NCBI GenBank assembly: GCA_964036155.1
Contig: OZ038422.1
Location: forward strand, 3,619,201 to 3,683,200
Direction of reading: 5' to 3'
DNA length: 64,000 bases
DNA from: Diploscapter coronatus
Taxonomy: Eukaryota > Nematoda > Chromadorea > Rhabditida > Rhabditidae
Below the pieces are notes generated by a model. It made no database searches, was not told where the DNA came from, and saw only the letters and a program-made list of their open reading frames with translations. The first letter of the stretch is position 1, and each line of letters starts with the position of its first letter. A program made the position numbers and the translations under genes. Below are positions 22,301-36,737 of the stretch, one piece after another.

Positions 22301-24964
22301 AATTTAATGTGTTTCCGGAGATGTAGTTATATTATTAGATAAAAATATCAGCACTGCTTTGAGGCCCATGCTTGACATTATGATATGGATGATACAATTG
22401 ATTCCCTACATGATAACAACGCCCAACATCTTCATGCTGACTGCTTCGAGCGACTTGAAGAACTCCTTGAGCCCTTTGCCCTCCTCGCCCACAAAGCCGA
22501 TTGTGGCTCCGAGAGCGACGCTGAACACGACCAAACCCATGATGTTCATGCCGTCAGACACCACCTTCTCTGGACTCTCAGTGAACATTTGTCGTTGCTC
22601 TGAAAAAGTCTTTCAGTCAATTTCAAAGAATGTTTGGTGGGTTTTCGGATCATTTGTATGACATACCAAAGCAATATTGAATTGGCACATGTGCAATTAT
22701 AGCTAACTTAAGTTTTAAAAGAAAACTGCGAATTTATCAGTCTTTCTCGGACAATTTTCGACTTATTTTTCGAGAAATGACTGATCATTTGACTATCTTC
22801 TTCAAACAACTCAATGGCTGCCAGTGTAGTTATTTCCAACTAATTACCTCAAATTATGCAATGCAACGATCAACCTACCTGGACTCAGTGTAAGTGCGTA
22901 TTCAGGTGCGAGTTTCGTTGATCCGTTGTAATAAGTCATGCAGATTTTCTCTGATTTGAAAGCCGCCTCGAGTAGGTTTTCGGGGAACATCGATCTAAAA
23001 GGAGATGTTATGCATCGAACATTCAAATAGATCGTCATAAATAACACTGCTTACTTGACGAGATCCAACACAGTATCGATTGGATACGAAATGCATGGTG
23101 ACGTCTTGACATCGCCCACCAATTCTTTGATGTTCGTCTCGACCCAATAACCCGGCTTTATCGTCATCACCAATATTATGCCTAAGTTAAAAGACTCACT
23201 TGCAGTTTAGAGTACACCATGAATAATTTTTCGCTTCGAAGTTTTTTTCGACAGTTCTTTACATTTTGTTACATTTAAATGATGACAATAACATGAGGTC
23301 AATTTTCGCATTGCTATTTCACTTAACAAACTTTTAGCTATTTTTATCAATATGTTATAGAGTTTAGCCTGAATTCTCGGCTTATTTTAGTCATTGGTCA
23401 GCTCACTTTTTAGTATTTCGTAATTCAATCAATGTCTTACCCAAAAATACGGCAGAAAATGTGGTCATGACGTAGTACATCATCGCTACGAGGCCCAATC
23501 GGCCCGCGGTTCCTGAGTCCAAAGACGCTAAGCTACTTCTGTAAATTATTTCTCGTCTAATTGCTAAATTTCGGTAACACATCTTCATCATGCTGATCGA
23601 TTAATGAACATATGTTTTCAAAGGCCTGCTGATTTTTGCAAGAGATGAATTTTATATTGAGTAATGATTGTAATTGATTTCAGCTTCTGATACCTGAATT
23701 TTGCTGCAAAATCAAGTATAATTTGAAAAATTGAAGACCACATGAAGCTTTTTACAAGATACGATTACAATTCTCGACACTCGAACCACAAAAGAATTAT
23801 TTTTATTCCACGACAATTTTTCGCTTGTTTCGCATTCGTCCTTAGAGATCTCACAATAAATCAGAATTTTGGATCTTTCGGAAGTGCGTGGTTTTTGTTC
23901 TATGTATTGTGATAAATCATCAAAGTTGTAAAGATCTAAGATTGGCGATTATGTTTACTTTGACTTGTAGTATTAAAGCTGTGAAATCCCACATGGATAA
24001 AATTGTATTAACTAAATAAAATGCGAAACTTACATAATGCTTGAAATAATCATAGGCAAGATGAGCATTTTGAGCATTTGTACAAATACGTCACCGGGGA
24101 ATCGGAGATAAGATAAATGTCGCTGAAAAAAGTGTCATTAATTTTAACCATCAAAAGGTCAATTTAGGAAACTAGTGTAAAGGACAAATGTAAGTGCGTA
24201 ATAATTAAAAGCCCATATATATATGTATACCTTTATATCCAACTATATTCTCTACATCACTCTTTCATGTTGATTAATGAAGAGCGTTTCCATGTACAAT
24301 TATTGTAAAACATTACTGAGCGGGGCTAAGGTACTATACGGTATAGATTTTAGGCCCATTTCGATGTCATTCTTTTTATTTTGAACTACTTATTGTCCTC
24401 CTCTTTCCTTATTCACGATTATGGACAGGTTTATAACATTCGAGATAATCGTCGAACCTTTGCTTTCCCTTGCTAACAAGCATAATAGAGTGTACATATA
24501 ATACTTTAAGGTTAGATATAGTAAACCTTTAGGTTATTTGCTAGCGTGCCTAAGAAAAGACATAGGTACCAAGGTTTTATTATCTGGGTACTAAGTGCAT
24601 AAAAGGATAGCTAGAGAGATGAGCCCCTTACGAGTGGAAATCCTTGCATACCTGATCGCAACGGGCAGGTAATATTGAGATCAAGCCCATCTTTCGCATG
24701 TTATCTGATAACAGGGTTTATATACGAGGTGTGGTTAGGACGGCGGAGTTGCCTATCCAACTAATGGCTTCATGGGAAAGGGGGAATCGCTTATCTATCT
24801 TTTACTATATTCTGACATTACTGTTGCTCAAAATGACCATAAAGTTGTCCAACCTTGCTCCATTTAGCATCGGGGTCTCTGAGTGCCAGCCCAAGTGCGA
24901 TACCGACGATCACGCCCAAGATCGTCGCGAACAGCAACGCGTTCTCCTTCGAGATACGCGGCAT
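19397..24964 (-). CDS. Excitatory amino acid (glutamate) transporter, SLC1/GLT family
   Basis: Thirteen minus-strand exons: 24854-24964, 24034-24122, 23441-23538, 23055-23181, 22879-22994, 22410-22599, 21961-22117, 21738-21814, 21599-21694, 21332-21430, 21237-21286, 20787-20960, 19397-19545; 510 residues with all phases closed. Family hallmarks in order: [73 protein letters not shown] (serine-rich re-entrant loop HP1), [19 protein letters not shown] (TM7 Na/substrate site), [11 protein letters not shown] (HP2) and [19 protein letters not shown] (TM8). It co-transports glutamate with sodium and protons and clears synaptic or extracellular glutamate. Which C. elegans glt gene is closest I cannot say. 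Read-through of the donor after 20787 would instead give a short tail, so up to three C-termini are possible. Confidence 0.93.
19983..20395. repeat. Decayed inverted-repeat element in GLT intron
   Basis: Outer arms CACACCCTAACA (about 19984) and TGTTAGGGTGTG (about 20380); inner arms ATCGTCTATCA and TGATAGACGAT around 20160 and 20292. The arms are short and the interior has decayed, so limits are approximate. Confidence 0.5.
21084..21166. repeat. Foldback element, family D
   Basis: Arms CCCTCAAGCCATGCGAAGTA and its near-complement at 21147-21166, with CATACxxTATTTCGC inside. It sits in the intron between GLT exons 21237-21286 and 20787-20960. A weaker relative lies near 50009-50100. Confidence 0.8.
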
Positions 24965-26574
24965 CTTGAAATTATTTTTTATACAAAAATATGAATGATA
25001 TATTTCTAATTGAAAGTTATCGACAATTGACCAAAGAAGCGATAATATTTCGAACTTCATTAGATTTTGAAACATACGATGCATTTATGCTGATTGGAGA
25101 AACTTAGAGCTAAAGATTTTATAAAACTAAAAAAAATTTATATGATGATGGGAGAACGAAATGAGCAGAAAAATCTCATTCTCTTAAAATAAGAAAAAGT
25201 TGAAACTTATGAAGAAAACGTTAATATTATTTAAACGATAAACAAATGTTCAATAAAAGTATAAGTTTCAGATAATTGGATTTCAAAGCGTCGGTATAAA
25301 AGTTCTAATCAATTGCTACTAAATAATTGTAACCTAAAATGACGTGATTTGGAATCAAAGACGTTTTTGCATGTGCCATTTTTCGAGTAATCAGCGGTTG
25401 GAATTGAAATAGAACGCCTCTTTGAGGACACTTTGAGGGTGTGTGAAACAATGAAACGATAGAAAAAGAGCGCATCAGCGTTTTGCATCTTTCGCTTAAT
25501 TTATTTTCTTTTTTCACTCAAATTTCCTCATTATTTCTCGCATTTCAGCTTCTTTTCCCATATTCCTTTGGGTTTTCCAGTCAAAAGCCAAAACCCAACC
25601 GAAATAGGCTAAATGCAATGCACAAAGATATCGAATTTGATGGCTGAGAGGAGGAGCAATTTAACGTGCGAATAAAGAAAAACTCCATCCAAAGAAAAAG
25701 ACTGATCTAAAAACGAGATTAGAGAAGTTATGAGATTCAAACAAAAACGATTCTTTTAATGTCTCAGAAATGATTCTAAAAGAAGCATAATGTGAAAACT
25801 CACTAGACATTTACTTTGACATTGAATATAGTTTGAAATTTATAATAAAAAAGAGCAAATAATTGCTATAAAATTTAAGACATACGAAAAAGTGAATGCA
25901 ATAAATTGGCAAAATTTTCATAGGACGTATATGGAAAACTTTCGTAAAATAATTTGCAAAAGAAAATATTTGTAATCGGAAAGTGAAGAAAATTTAATGA
26001 AACCTGATTAGCGGATAAAAAACTTAAACTGGAAAAATGACCGCAAATAAAATGGTCATAGAGGTCTGGCTGAGATAAAAAGAGAATTGAATTTTAAATT
26101 TTTTGAAGGAAACCAGTAAATATAAAACATTCCAAAGTAGGGCAGTAGAATATGGATAATGCAAAAAATACTGCAAACCAATTAGCAAGCCGATATTTAA
26201 AATTCGATAAAATTTTCATCCCGAAAAATGACTGCAAATGAAAGGTAGAAAACTCCCGCAGAGGTAAAAAATTGAAAAGGGGTCGAATTCTGAATTCAGG
26301 AGCAGGTTGTTAGCTCGAGAGAAGCTGAAAATTTGCGGCGACGAAAAGCTGAATGCAAAAGATGAATAGATTGAAAAATTCCGCTGAATTCGCTTCCATA
26401 GGGAGGATAAAAATATTAGGTAAGTAGAGAGAAAATAACCGCTCGACTTTGCGCATTTTTCCAACAGAAAGAACACAATTGGAGAGCAATGCAAAGAACT
26501 GAATAAAGGCAGGAAAAAGGTAGGCAAAAGTAAAATGTGCAGTCGTTCTGAAGCAGGGATATGAGGGATAAAGA

Positions 26575-26760
26575 AACAATTCGAAAAGTTTTTGATATGC
26601 TGAATGATGGAAGTAGAAAAACGGCAAGTGTTTTATGGAATTCAGGATTTTTAGCAGACGTATAAAGAATATTGAAACATTCGGAAAACATTTGATATGC
26701 TGAAGAATAGATAGGGAAAAATGCCTGGAGTAGTTTATGGAAAGCTCCGAATTTGAAGTG
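26575..26760. repeat. Degenerate tandem repeat, about 100-bp period
   Basis: Two neighbouring segments share ATTCGxAAAxxxTTTGATATGCTGAA ... AAAAAxGxC ... TTTATGGAA; another looser pair starts at 26034 and 26224 (GAAAAATGACxGCAAAT). Strongly diverged. Confidence 0.4.
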
Positions 26761-29700
26761 AGAGGAGGAAAAACTCGAGAGCAATAAGGCTGTGTCACGA
26801 GGTCAGAGTGAAACTATTATGGAGCAGAGCGTTATTCAAACTGAACGCAGAAGTGTTTATGGAATTATGAAGTGGAGTGAAGAGTGAGTAATGGTGAATA
26901 ATGAAGGACCTGAAGACGGAACTGAATTCATTGGAGAATGAAGAATGAAAGGTGCTAAATTATCTTGAATCATATCGTACTGTTTGTTGAAGTAAATCGA
27001 TATCCCTTAATATGATTCAAATGTTTTCTATGATTGAAAGTCATCTACATTTGCAACGTATCAAATTGAAAGTGACTTGTCACAATATTCCTGATAAGAG
27101 AATTTAATTCTCATAAATATGAAATCGCTATAGTCTAGGGACTATAGCATAAAAATGTTAGCGAATCTTTTAAAACTAAAACACATCTCAGAAATATGCG
27201 ATTTGCGGCTAACAATATTCATTTTGTGTGCGTCAAAATGAGCAGGAATGTTTGGCATTTAGTGGGAAAAAGTAACAAAGGAGTGAGGGAGTATACAAGA
27301 GTGAAGCAGTGGAGGAAGAAGGAATGAAACAGAGAACAGAATGAACAGGGGACATCGGAAAGATGTATGACGCCAAGCGAAGATGAACGAAGAGTTTGAC
27401 AATGAAAATGAAAATAGATCTTTATGGCTTAAAATTGAGTAATGATTGACAATTTGCGTAAGGAGATGGTTATATTTTTGAAACATTCGGATTTTAGATA
27501 ATACGTCAACAAACTAATCAATGGTAACATGAAATTATTTCGACGAGGGAAAAACTTTTATCATATTTTATTTGTTATATCCAATGAAGGCGAGTAATAA
27601 ACTGATGAAAAATGAGGTATTGTTCTGCTCAAATTTTTAGACCTATATATATATATATATTTTATTTTTTAAATGTCCACAAAAAATGACTCCGATTCCC
27701 GGTTTAATTTTTCAAACTTCAAACTTTCAACCTCTTAATAAATCATTTTTCAAGTAGCTTCGAAGTGAGTAATAAATAATAGTTTTAAATGGAATGCAAG
27801 GTTAATGCAATTTTAAAGTTCATGATTCATAAAGTCTAAATGCCTTTGGGCAGGAAAAAGTCGAGCGGTTTTTTTTGAAAATGGGACGCCCCGCGTGTCT
27901 GCAGATTGCGGATCGACAACGAGTGTTTATATCACAAAGCAGAGCAGCCAAAGCGGAAAGAAGTGATCTCTTGAAGTAAGCTCAGACTCATTCTCGCCAT
28001 TCCTCATTTCTCATAGATCTCTTCGGACAATTTGTATCTCACCTTGATTACATTTTCAAACTTTCTTCAATGAATGATAGCTTTTCATTTTGTTTTTATT
28101 CTCTCTAAATAGGTCCAACGCTCGTGGTATTCATGATTAAGATCAGCTTATTTTCGTTTCTTCGCAAATAATCATCCTTCATCATGATGTTTCTCAACTT
28201 CATTTCAGGCTAATATTATATTTCCATTTTTTAGTCTGATCCTTTATTAAAGATTCGAAAATGAAGACGGTCTTCTTTCATTTCGAATTTGTTTCATCAG
28301 TATAATTTTCAAATGAGCTTCACAAAACCACTAATGAATAATTACTTTATATATTGTATCGCTACTAGCGACACAAATGTAGACAAAAATGCTTCATGAA
28401 AATGGTCAATAATTGAAAATCACTTATCAAGCCTGTTCCCATTTATCTCAATTTCTCTTTTTCAACCAAGCTCCTAGATCTATCACCGTGTTCTTTTTCT
28501 CAAAGCCCTCTCTAACTTCAAAAGCGCCTTCGTTTTCTCATTTTTGCAGGTTTTTGCTACTCCTTCAGACATAATGACTCCGTGATTTACAATGAGTCAA
28601 ATGAGATCAGCTGTTTGATGAAATGAAGGAAGGAAGGAATACATAAAACAAAAGAGACAAAATGTTGAAAATTGAATGATGAATGGATGGGCATGGAAAG
28701 ATGAAAATGGATTGAGATTCGGAACTTCCGAAAGAATTTAAGATTTCAAGTGAAAATGAGATCAGAAATTGGTAATAAGTCGATAGAATGATAAAATATT
28801 CGAAAAGGCTTCAAGAAAATACTCGTCATCAATGAACTTTACAGATGCAGTCGTTTATGATAAAAAAAACGAACTTCTAAGATTTCACAAAGGAATAGAA
28901 ATAGGTGAGTCAGGTTCTAGCCGTGGAACGAAACGGAAGTTGCGCGCAAGCAGAAAGCAACAGGAAGGCTGAAAGCTGCTAAGACACAAGGCAAAAATAT
29001 TCGGTTTTAGGCCTTTTTTAAATCTTGCAAAATTTTCTGTTCGAATGCATTTTGTCGACGCGGTAAAAGCTCGATCATTTGTTCGGAATCTCTTATTTTT
29101 GCAAAATGAAAAAATTGGAAGAAGAAAATTTGTATCGCTTTCAAGAAAACAAAGAGAAAGTGCTAATACATTTTCTTAGAATGATGAACAACCATGAGTG
29201 AAACTATCATAATCATACGATGTTCGTAGAAAGGCAAGAAGAATAAACTAACTAAAGAAATAAAATATTACTTCATACTAGGTGTGTTGAAAGATATCTA
29301 ATGTTTTCTTTCGAATAAATTTTCGTTCAAAAGTTTGACTTTCCAAGTATCAATTCAAAGCGCGAAAAGTAACACATGCACATGATCAAATATGCGCAAA
29401 GGTTTATGCAGTGAGAGTGGTTAATTAATGATTTTCAAAGTAAGTTGCAAAAAGTAGCGACGTATTTTATCTCGGCTTGAAAGAAATAATTAGCTCGCGA
29501 TTTTAGAAACTAAAAAATACGGACATAGATATCTTGATCTTAAATAATGGATATTTCAGAGCAACGATGTTCGTTAAATCCTGCATTATTTACCTAACTC
29601 CTTCTTGACTTCCTCCTACAACTTCCTCATTCTAATGGTTGTGTAAATATAGGCGAAAAATGTTATCTAAGTAACAGCATCTAATTTGGTTTTGAAATAT

Positions 29701-31649
29701 TCTATTTTGTAGCAATTATTTGGGCTCAAACTAGAGTTTCTTTCAATTAGTCAAAATCCTCTCGATAATTTTAATTTCGCAAAAATGAGCGTATTTTTGC
29801 TGAAATTGGACTTCAAAAAATAGGAGCGACGTATTTCCAAGCTCTTGCAAAATTTAGCCAGTGGATTAGAAAAGGAACAGAAAATTGAAGGATCGGGAAA
29901 GACCTCGAAAAAAAATTGAAAGCAACGTCTTTCGTGTGACCGCAGCGTCACAATTCAAGCTTCTCCAGAATTTCCTTGGAAAATTCGAAACTTCAGCCAA
30001 CCGGCAAAACTCGGTCCGATTTTGAACGAACCGACGAAATCGAAAGCTTGCGAATTTCACGCCTTGGAAAACACAGGAATGGATTGGAAAACAAGCACTT
30101 AGCAATAAATTACAGCAAAAATATTCTTATTTTAGGACTATGTCTGATAGGACAAGGATTATTACATGGAACTAGTTAGTATATCCGGATTACATCCACT
30201 ACGATAATCCGATAATATTATTGAAGGAAAAAAGATAATTTATGCAATAAAGATGGTTATGAAGAAAACTATAAAATTATGTAAGTTACAAAATTTAGTG
30301 GATAAATTATCTATTACTTTATGAGAACATTCAGCCGATTATAATATGCCCTAATAGCTTGAGTGAATCTGGTAAAAAAAATCGTTCATTTTTCTCTCCC
30401 ATTTTTGTAAATCTTGAAAACCAGACGACGAAAACTTCAGTTTCCATATTCTCCCAAGATAATCTTCGTTCGATCATCGATAATTCTTCAGGAGAGTGAG
30501 TCGAGCGCTTATGCGATATGATTAACCGGAAAGGCAAAAAGTCAGAAAAATGGTCAGAACATAAAAGCCGAAAGAAAAGCCATCATGAAGTTCAAGAGGC
30601 CTCACACAATCAACCAAAAGGCATAAACGAGGAAAAACGCTGAATCTGAAGAATCAAATATGAAAATGCAAACAGAGCACAAATATTCAATCAACTTGAC
30701 GGTGGAGAGGCGCCGTGAGTTGAAATATGCAAACGGGAAGAAAATATGGAAATGAAATGAAAAAGCCTGAAAAGTCGCAGGGTAACACGGAAGAAGCATT
30801 GGAGTCAAAGGATGAAAGGGGTGAATTGAAGAATCTGGTCTGTAGTTTGATGGCAATATAAACAATGGAGCTGATACTCGTTTGAAAAATATGTTTCAGA
30901 AATTAATCAAGCAAAAATAATTAATTCTGTGGATTACAGGTGATTACGATAGCAGACGATTCTAAAAAGACAATTCGAAGAATTGTATTTTAGTGCAATG
31001 GATGATCTTTAATGCAAAGTAAAGGTCATTCATAGAGCAAAAATTGAATATGTGTTGCATCAAACCATAATCAAGCTAATTGTTTAGAAGCTAGTGCGGC
31101 TATATTATCATAAAAATCTATCTATGCGAAACAAGCAAACTACTATTTCCGGGAGTGTTAAATCATACACATGATGCATGATGAAATATAAATAAGTTTC
31201 AAATTTCAAACAAAATGATATATAAAAGCAATAGTTTAAATATTGATGTCAAAATACCTAGGCCAGCAAAACATCTACTCTTTAGTAATATCAAAGTATT
31301 AATCGTGATACACCACTATAAAAAAAACCCTTAATGAATGTGAATAAACTAATCTTCGTGGAGCAGGATGAAACCTAAGTTATGTTAATATGTTCCAAAT
31401 GAAATGATAATCCAAACAATTATATAGAAGTTAATTCTCTGCCATCCGCAATACCAAAATATCGATCTATGTGATATCAATCATTACTATTTTAGTGAGT
31501 GTGTGAAATGATGTTAATGATTCAGAATGAACTATAAATGCTTCGAGCAAAACTATAGTCAAATCTATAAGTTATGTGTAAATTTACCAGCAGCACTTGG
31601 TGCAAAATATTTAAAAAAAAAAAAAAAATAAATAAAATAATAAAAAAAT

Positions 31650-32060
31650 ATATCCAACTATGTGACACCGTCCACTGCTATATTTTGGTGGGTGTGGGAT
31701 CATTGCCTGAAAAGGCATCGAAAGGGCGTCGTTGTTGCAGACGAAAAGGCATTTTTCTCTTCGAAAGAGCGAGGGTTGAGGGACGCGAGTTGGTGCATCC
31801 GATTGTGTGTCGTCACATCCCCCGACACACTCCGACGCGGCCCCGGTCCATCCCAATTCGAATCGCATCACTCAGGCTTCCGGCTCGCTGTGCTCTCAAT
31901 CTGTGATGCTTCGATGATCCGTCCGCCTACACAATTTTCGAAGCACGAAAATCCCTGCATCTTTGTCCCTCGCTTTATTCATTCCTTAAACGGCAGAGAA
32001 ATTGTGTCCCCCCTCCCCTCCATCTTTCTCGTACTATTTCTTCTTCCCAGCTAGAAATAG
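31650..32060. promoter_or_regulatory. GC-richer island inside the desert, possible promoter or unseen exon
   Basis: About 400 bp with many CpG (GACGCGGCCCCGG, CCCCCGACACACTCCGACGCG) and C-rich tracts (CCCCCCTCCCCTCC), unlike the AT-rich flanks. Frames are open on both strands here, but none shows a domain, signal peptide or consistent splice sites. A distal promoter or enhancer of GLT or flp-11 is the simplest reading. Confidence 0.3.
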
Positions 32061-35000
32061 TGTGAAGAAAATGGAGAGAAAAAGGTTTTTTTGCTGTAGG
32101 AGAGAACGGTGTGCTCATGACGAATGCAAAAAACCCCGATAGCATTAGATTATCTCTAGGTCGAACGAAAATCCAGCAGTTTTCTGCGGCGGCAAAGGGA
32201 AATCGAAAAGATTGCATTTGCATGCGACGTAAAATTCAGATGAATGCGAAAGCGGGATACAGAAAACATGTGCAGCAAAATGTCGATGGAAGATATGCGT
32301 AAATCATCGAAAACTGAGTTTTGGAACTTGGATCAATCAATATTTTGAAGATAAAGGTAAACTTTAATCAGAAGATCGGTGAGATCTCAAGTCATGAAGA
32401 AAACGCTGTAGTTTTGTAAAATTTCCATCAAATCAGTAAATAAGTAATGATAGGTAAACAATAAAGATCATATAAACAGAGGTTAGAGATAGCATAATTC
32501 AGATCTTGAGTAGAAAGATCAAAATTCTGAATCAGAAAATTAATTAGTTGAAAATATTTTAGAATTTATGAAATGAAGATAATTCAAAACTGACCCATTA
32601 AGCTGTTTTTCTCGACTATTGGATAATTTTTTAAATTTGTACATTGGAACAAACAACAAATTTTTAAGAAAACAAATAAAATGTCACATTCTTGACCGCA
32701 TGTCTGCTGACGTAAAATATTGGTGTCAGATTACAGAATTCAGCTGATGCCGTTCTTTCTGAGTTCTTATTTATGTCCTAAGTCAAAGTCAAAAATATCT
32801 GCTATCGTGAAAATTGTGAAAATGATCATAGAGTAAAGAACTCTACCTCAAATTATAGAAGTCCCTGGAAGTAATTTCGATCAGACTAATATTGGAAGAG
32901 TAATTGGAAGGAAATGTAGTCGAACAAATTATAAAGCAAAGAGTATTTTTTAATTAGATTTCAAAATAATGGAAATTTCGATCAAATTTGAAATTGGTAG
33001 TCGCTTTAATATTCTGGAAAGAAAGAAGATATTTTATATCTGAAGATTTCTGAATTTCGTAGAAAAGTTATGCTTCAAGATGATCGACTCTAAGAAGGAA
33101 TTTTTAATGAACAAGTTCTACATTATCAAGAGAATGGAGTATTTTTATCTAAAGGATGTCTAATTTTCAGATTTCCTCGAAAACGTTTGTGTTAAAGTTT
33201 GAAACGTAGAACGGCATTTGGGATTGTAACGCAAACACAATTGAAAGGATTTGAGGAAGTGAGAATGTCAAAGGAAAGAGATATAAGTTAGCTGTAAGCA
33301 GTTGAAGTAGAAAAGCGTTTGCTTTGCTGGTAATAATCAGTGAAAAGCTCGAAAGACAAACGGAAACTGATAGCAGGGAGTGGTCAGATACAATATTGGG
33401 CATAGATCTGATCTTTATTAAATATGCTAAATGCTAAAAATAAATGAATGAAAATGTTGCAGAAGTTCTCCGAACTTTTAGAAATTCAATTAAGATAATA
33501 TATTGTTGATACGCGCTGCTATCAATAAGTTTAGAAAAGATTTTTTAATATCCAGAAAAGTAACTTGAGCAGTTTTTTAAAACTCTAACGGCTTACTCAA
33601 ATTTTTTGAAGCCTACATATTTGAACTTTGGTTGAATTTCAAATATACCCAATTCAGAATTATATTGAACTCATTAAAATCTCAAGCGATAGATTTCTCA
33701 TGTTTTCTTGCTTTCTGTTAGCAGGTTCAATTTCAATGTTTACCGAGAAAAATTGAAGATAGGAAGATTTTCTGGCAGTAAAATGCAAGGAAATTGAAGA
33801 CTATTGACACGAATCATCGTAATTAAATTTTTGAAAAATGAAATAATTATAGATGAGATGACTATTATTCCAAAAAATATCAACAGCTTGTAAAAACCTA
33901 GAAAAAATTGCTTATAATAATTATACGTTCATGAATCGCTCAAAGTTCAATTTGATGAGTCAAAAGATGGCTAAAACTTTAAAGCATGAACTATTCAAAG
34001 TGATCTCTAATCATAACCTAAACATCGATATCAAGGTTCAGGCTTCAGGTTGATCATGCGTAATAAACGCTATCTAAATCTCAAGCGAATTATGAAGATC
34101 TGTCAAAAACAAAGATTATTCATGCTTAGGATGTGAAGTTTTGTGTCTGGCTAATTAGAATAGCTGACAGATGCAGTAATGTAGGGGAGTTGAGAAGGAC
34201 AAGAGTTTGCTCTGAAAGAGATTCGGAAAGATAAGGGACGGATAAAGCGGGATAAAGCGCGAAAAACTCGAATAAATCCAGCATAAAGTGTAAAGGGCAA
34301 AGCAAGAGATCTGAATATCCAAGCAATCGAATCGAAACTCAATGAATGAATGTTTTGAGAGATGATTCGAGAATAAAATATGTTGAAAAGGCGTGGAAGT
34401 CGTGCAAGATATTTTGAAATTGTTTCATCAAAATTTTCGATATGTTACCGGAGTAATCGAGCGAAGTATAGTCTTCAGTATATAATTTGCCATTAAGAAG
34501 AATTCAAATCTCTATCAATAAATGAAAAGGATCTAATAAAAGTGCATGCTCTATAAAATCTAGTGGAACTGGGGATGCTTCGAATTTTTTCACGGGGCTT
34601 TTATTGGTTCGAAGTGGTACGACAAAACACCTTCATTCATGTCGATTGTGCTGAATCTCGAACTGAATGCTCTGATTCAAGCACTGCTTTGTCGAGGAAG
34701 GCCTTTTGAATCCAACAACTTCATTTTAGGCCTTTTTATGGATGAATAAAGAAGGACAGAGAACAAAGTTGCAACACGCAAATTTAGAGTTAATTTGACG
34801 AACTATAAATTTTCATTGAGAATAGTTTAGAGAATGACATTTTATGACCCGTAAAATTGTAACGTAACGAAGATTTTAAGAAGAAGACGAAAACCTTGTC
34901 AGTTCTGAAAGATTCAGATTCATAATCAAAAATAGGTGAAAAAATAGAAACCAAAAAATTTCAAGTCCGCTTATGAATAATTCCACCCAAAAAGCGCGTC

Positions 35001-36737
35001 GTTAGCGTAGTTGTGTTGTAAAAATAAACCAATAATGAGATTTCCTGCGCGAGAATGGATGAAGAAGTGCAGAAAACAAAGCTTTGCGAGAGTGATTTTG
35101 TTGCTTTTTCTGCCTCTTGAATCTCTCAAAAATCATTATCTCTAATTTTTCTGTCTCCCGATTCTCTCTTTATCCATTATCTCATTTTTCTTTTTATCTC
35201 CAAATCTTGGCCATTTTTGGCTCTCAATCGACGATCTAATTGCGTGTGACATTTGTTGTGGAGTGAGCCTTGGTTTGACAAAGCCCGCAGTGGTCGAAAG
35301 TCGATGAAAAATGAACAAAACAATCCAATTTGGATGGACAAAACAACGGGTTTTGTATTGGGGGTAATGGTCTATTGAAACGAGTTTTGAAGATTAATTA
35401 TCATATGGGGCGGAGAAGTTCGAAATGCATAGATTTTGAAAGAATGTCATAGAATATGGTATTTTAATTTTTTTTTTAATTTCAATTTTTTATCACAAAT
35501 GTCAGATAAATGTAGAAATCGTGCAAATATTCCACAGAGTTATTTGATGCAAAAATATATATTTGATATAGTAAAAAATAGTGGAATAAAAAATGCAAAA
35601 TAGAGCACAAAAATCATTTTGTCCTGTGGAAATTCGCAAAATATTTCAATATCAAATTTGCGTGTCAATGAATCTGAATTTGACACCTCCGAAATGATAT
35701 CACACTACAGAATAAATTTGTCGAATTCATTATTTCACGATAGCCCGTCACCATAAAATTTAATTTGCAATAGTTTGGATTCATCCAGGATTTTGAACCG
35801 ATTATACCGATTTTTGTCGTTTATTTCAAAATTGTCGCCATCGCTCAGCTTGGAATAAATTTAGCTTGGTTTTTTTCAAAACTTCAGTGTTTTCTGGTGA
35901 TTTATTTGGTTCCTTGTACCTTTTTTATTTTCTTCTTCGTCGAGATTTTATCATTCTTTATCTTTTGTCAGTTTTTCAAGGCCTATTCCCAGGGGACAAT
36001 TTGTTCTTACTCGAAGTTTTTCGCGGAATGACTGCCAAGAAGCTGTTCTGCGCCTCCCACACGGGGTTCAAAGGGTTACATGTCGATGGACTCCTTAGAA
36101 CATCCCTATTTACACGTTGAAACATAGACGGGGAAAACCCGGTTGGGATATTTTGGACTCAAAGTTTTGTTCACGAGTAACTCGCCTCCATATTTCACTT
36201 TTATCCGCGAGTTTGAAGACGTGTGTCTTTCAATCCGAGTCTTTTTTCAGGCCTTTAAAATGAACCCCAAAAAATCCCACGTCATCATAATATTTGCGAT
36301 TTCATCAAATGTGTGGGACGAGTAAACTTCTTGTGGATCTCATATGCTTATTTATAACCGCTCCAAATCTGAGCCCTCATGAAATGGCGCTTATATTTAT
36401 TCATTTTGCACACATCGTCATATTCGCGATGAAATCATAATTATTTGATCGCCCACAAATTTGAACCCACTAGAAAACGTGCTCAATGGCAAAATGTTGG
36501 ATGATCTTCCATTTTATCATATAACGTTCTAGAAAGGAAAAGTGAGGAATCACGAACATTTGTCATTGGAGAACAATTCGAAGGTGTACAAAAAGTCCTG
36601 AAATCATGCCATTTGCCTTCAGCGTTCATATAGAGCTGTCTCATTCTGATACCCTACAAATCACTATTTTGCTATTACGAATGAATATATTCATTGTTAA
36701 CGCACAAGCCATTTAGAAAATTTATTAGATCTAGAGA

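Noticed and set aside
26216..26798. Overlapping minus-strand frames up to 162 residues
   Set aside because: Three frames overlap in the same purine-rich stretch, rich in Phe/Ser/Leu. No domain, splice sites or signal structure; explained by composition.
31574..32223. Frames of 110 and 130 residues in the GC-rich island
   Set aside because: Open on both strands at once because stops are rare in GC-rich DNA. The start lies by an A-run, and there is no conserved motif or splicing partner.
32040..32302. Possible small gene with ATG at 32111
   Set aside because: 63 residues, basic and without a hydrophobic start; overlapped by an equally long frame on the other strand.
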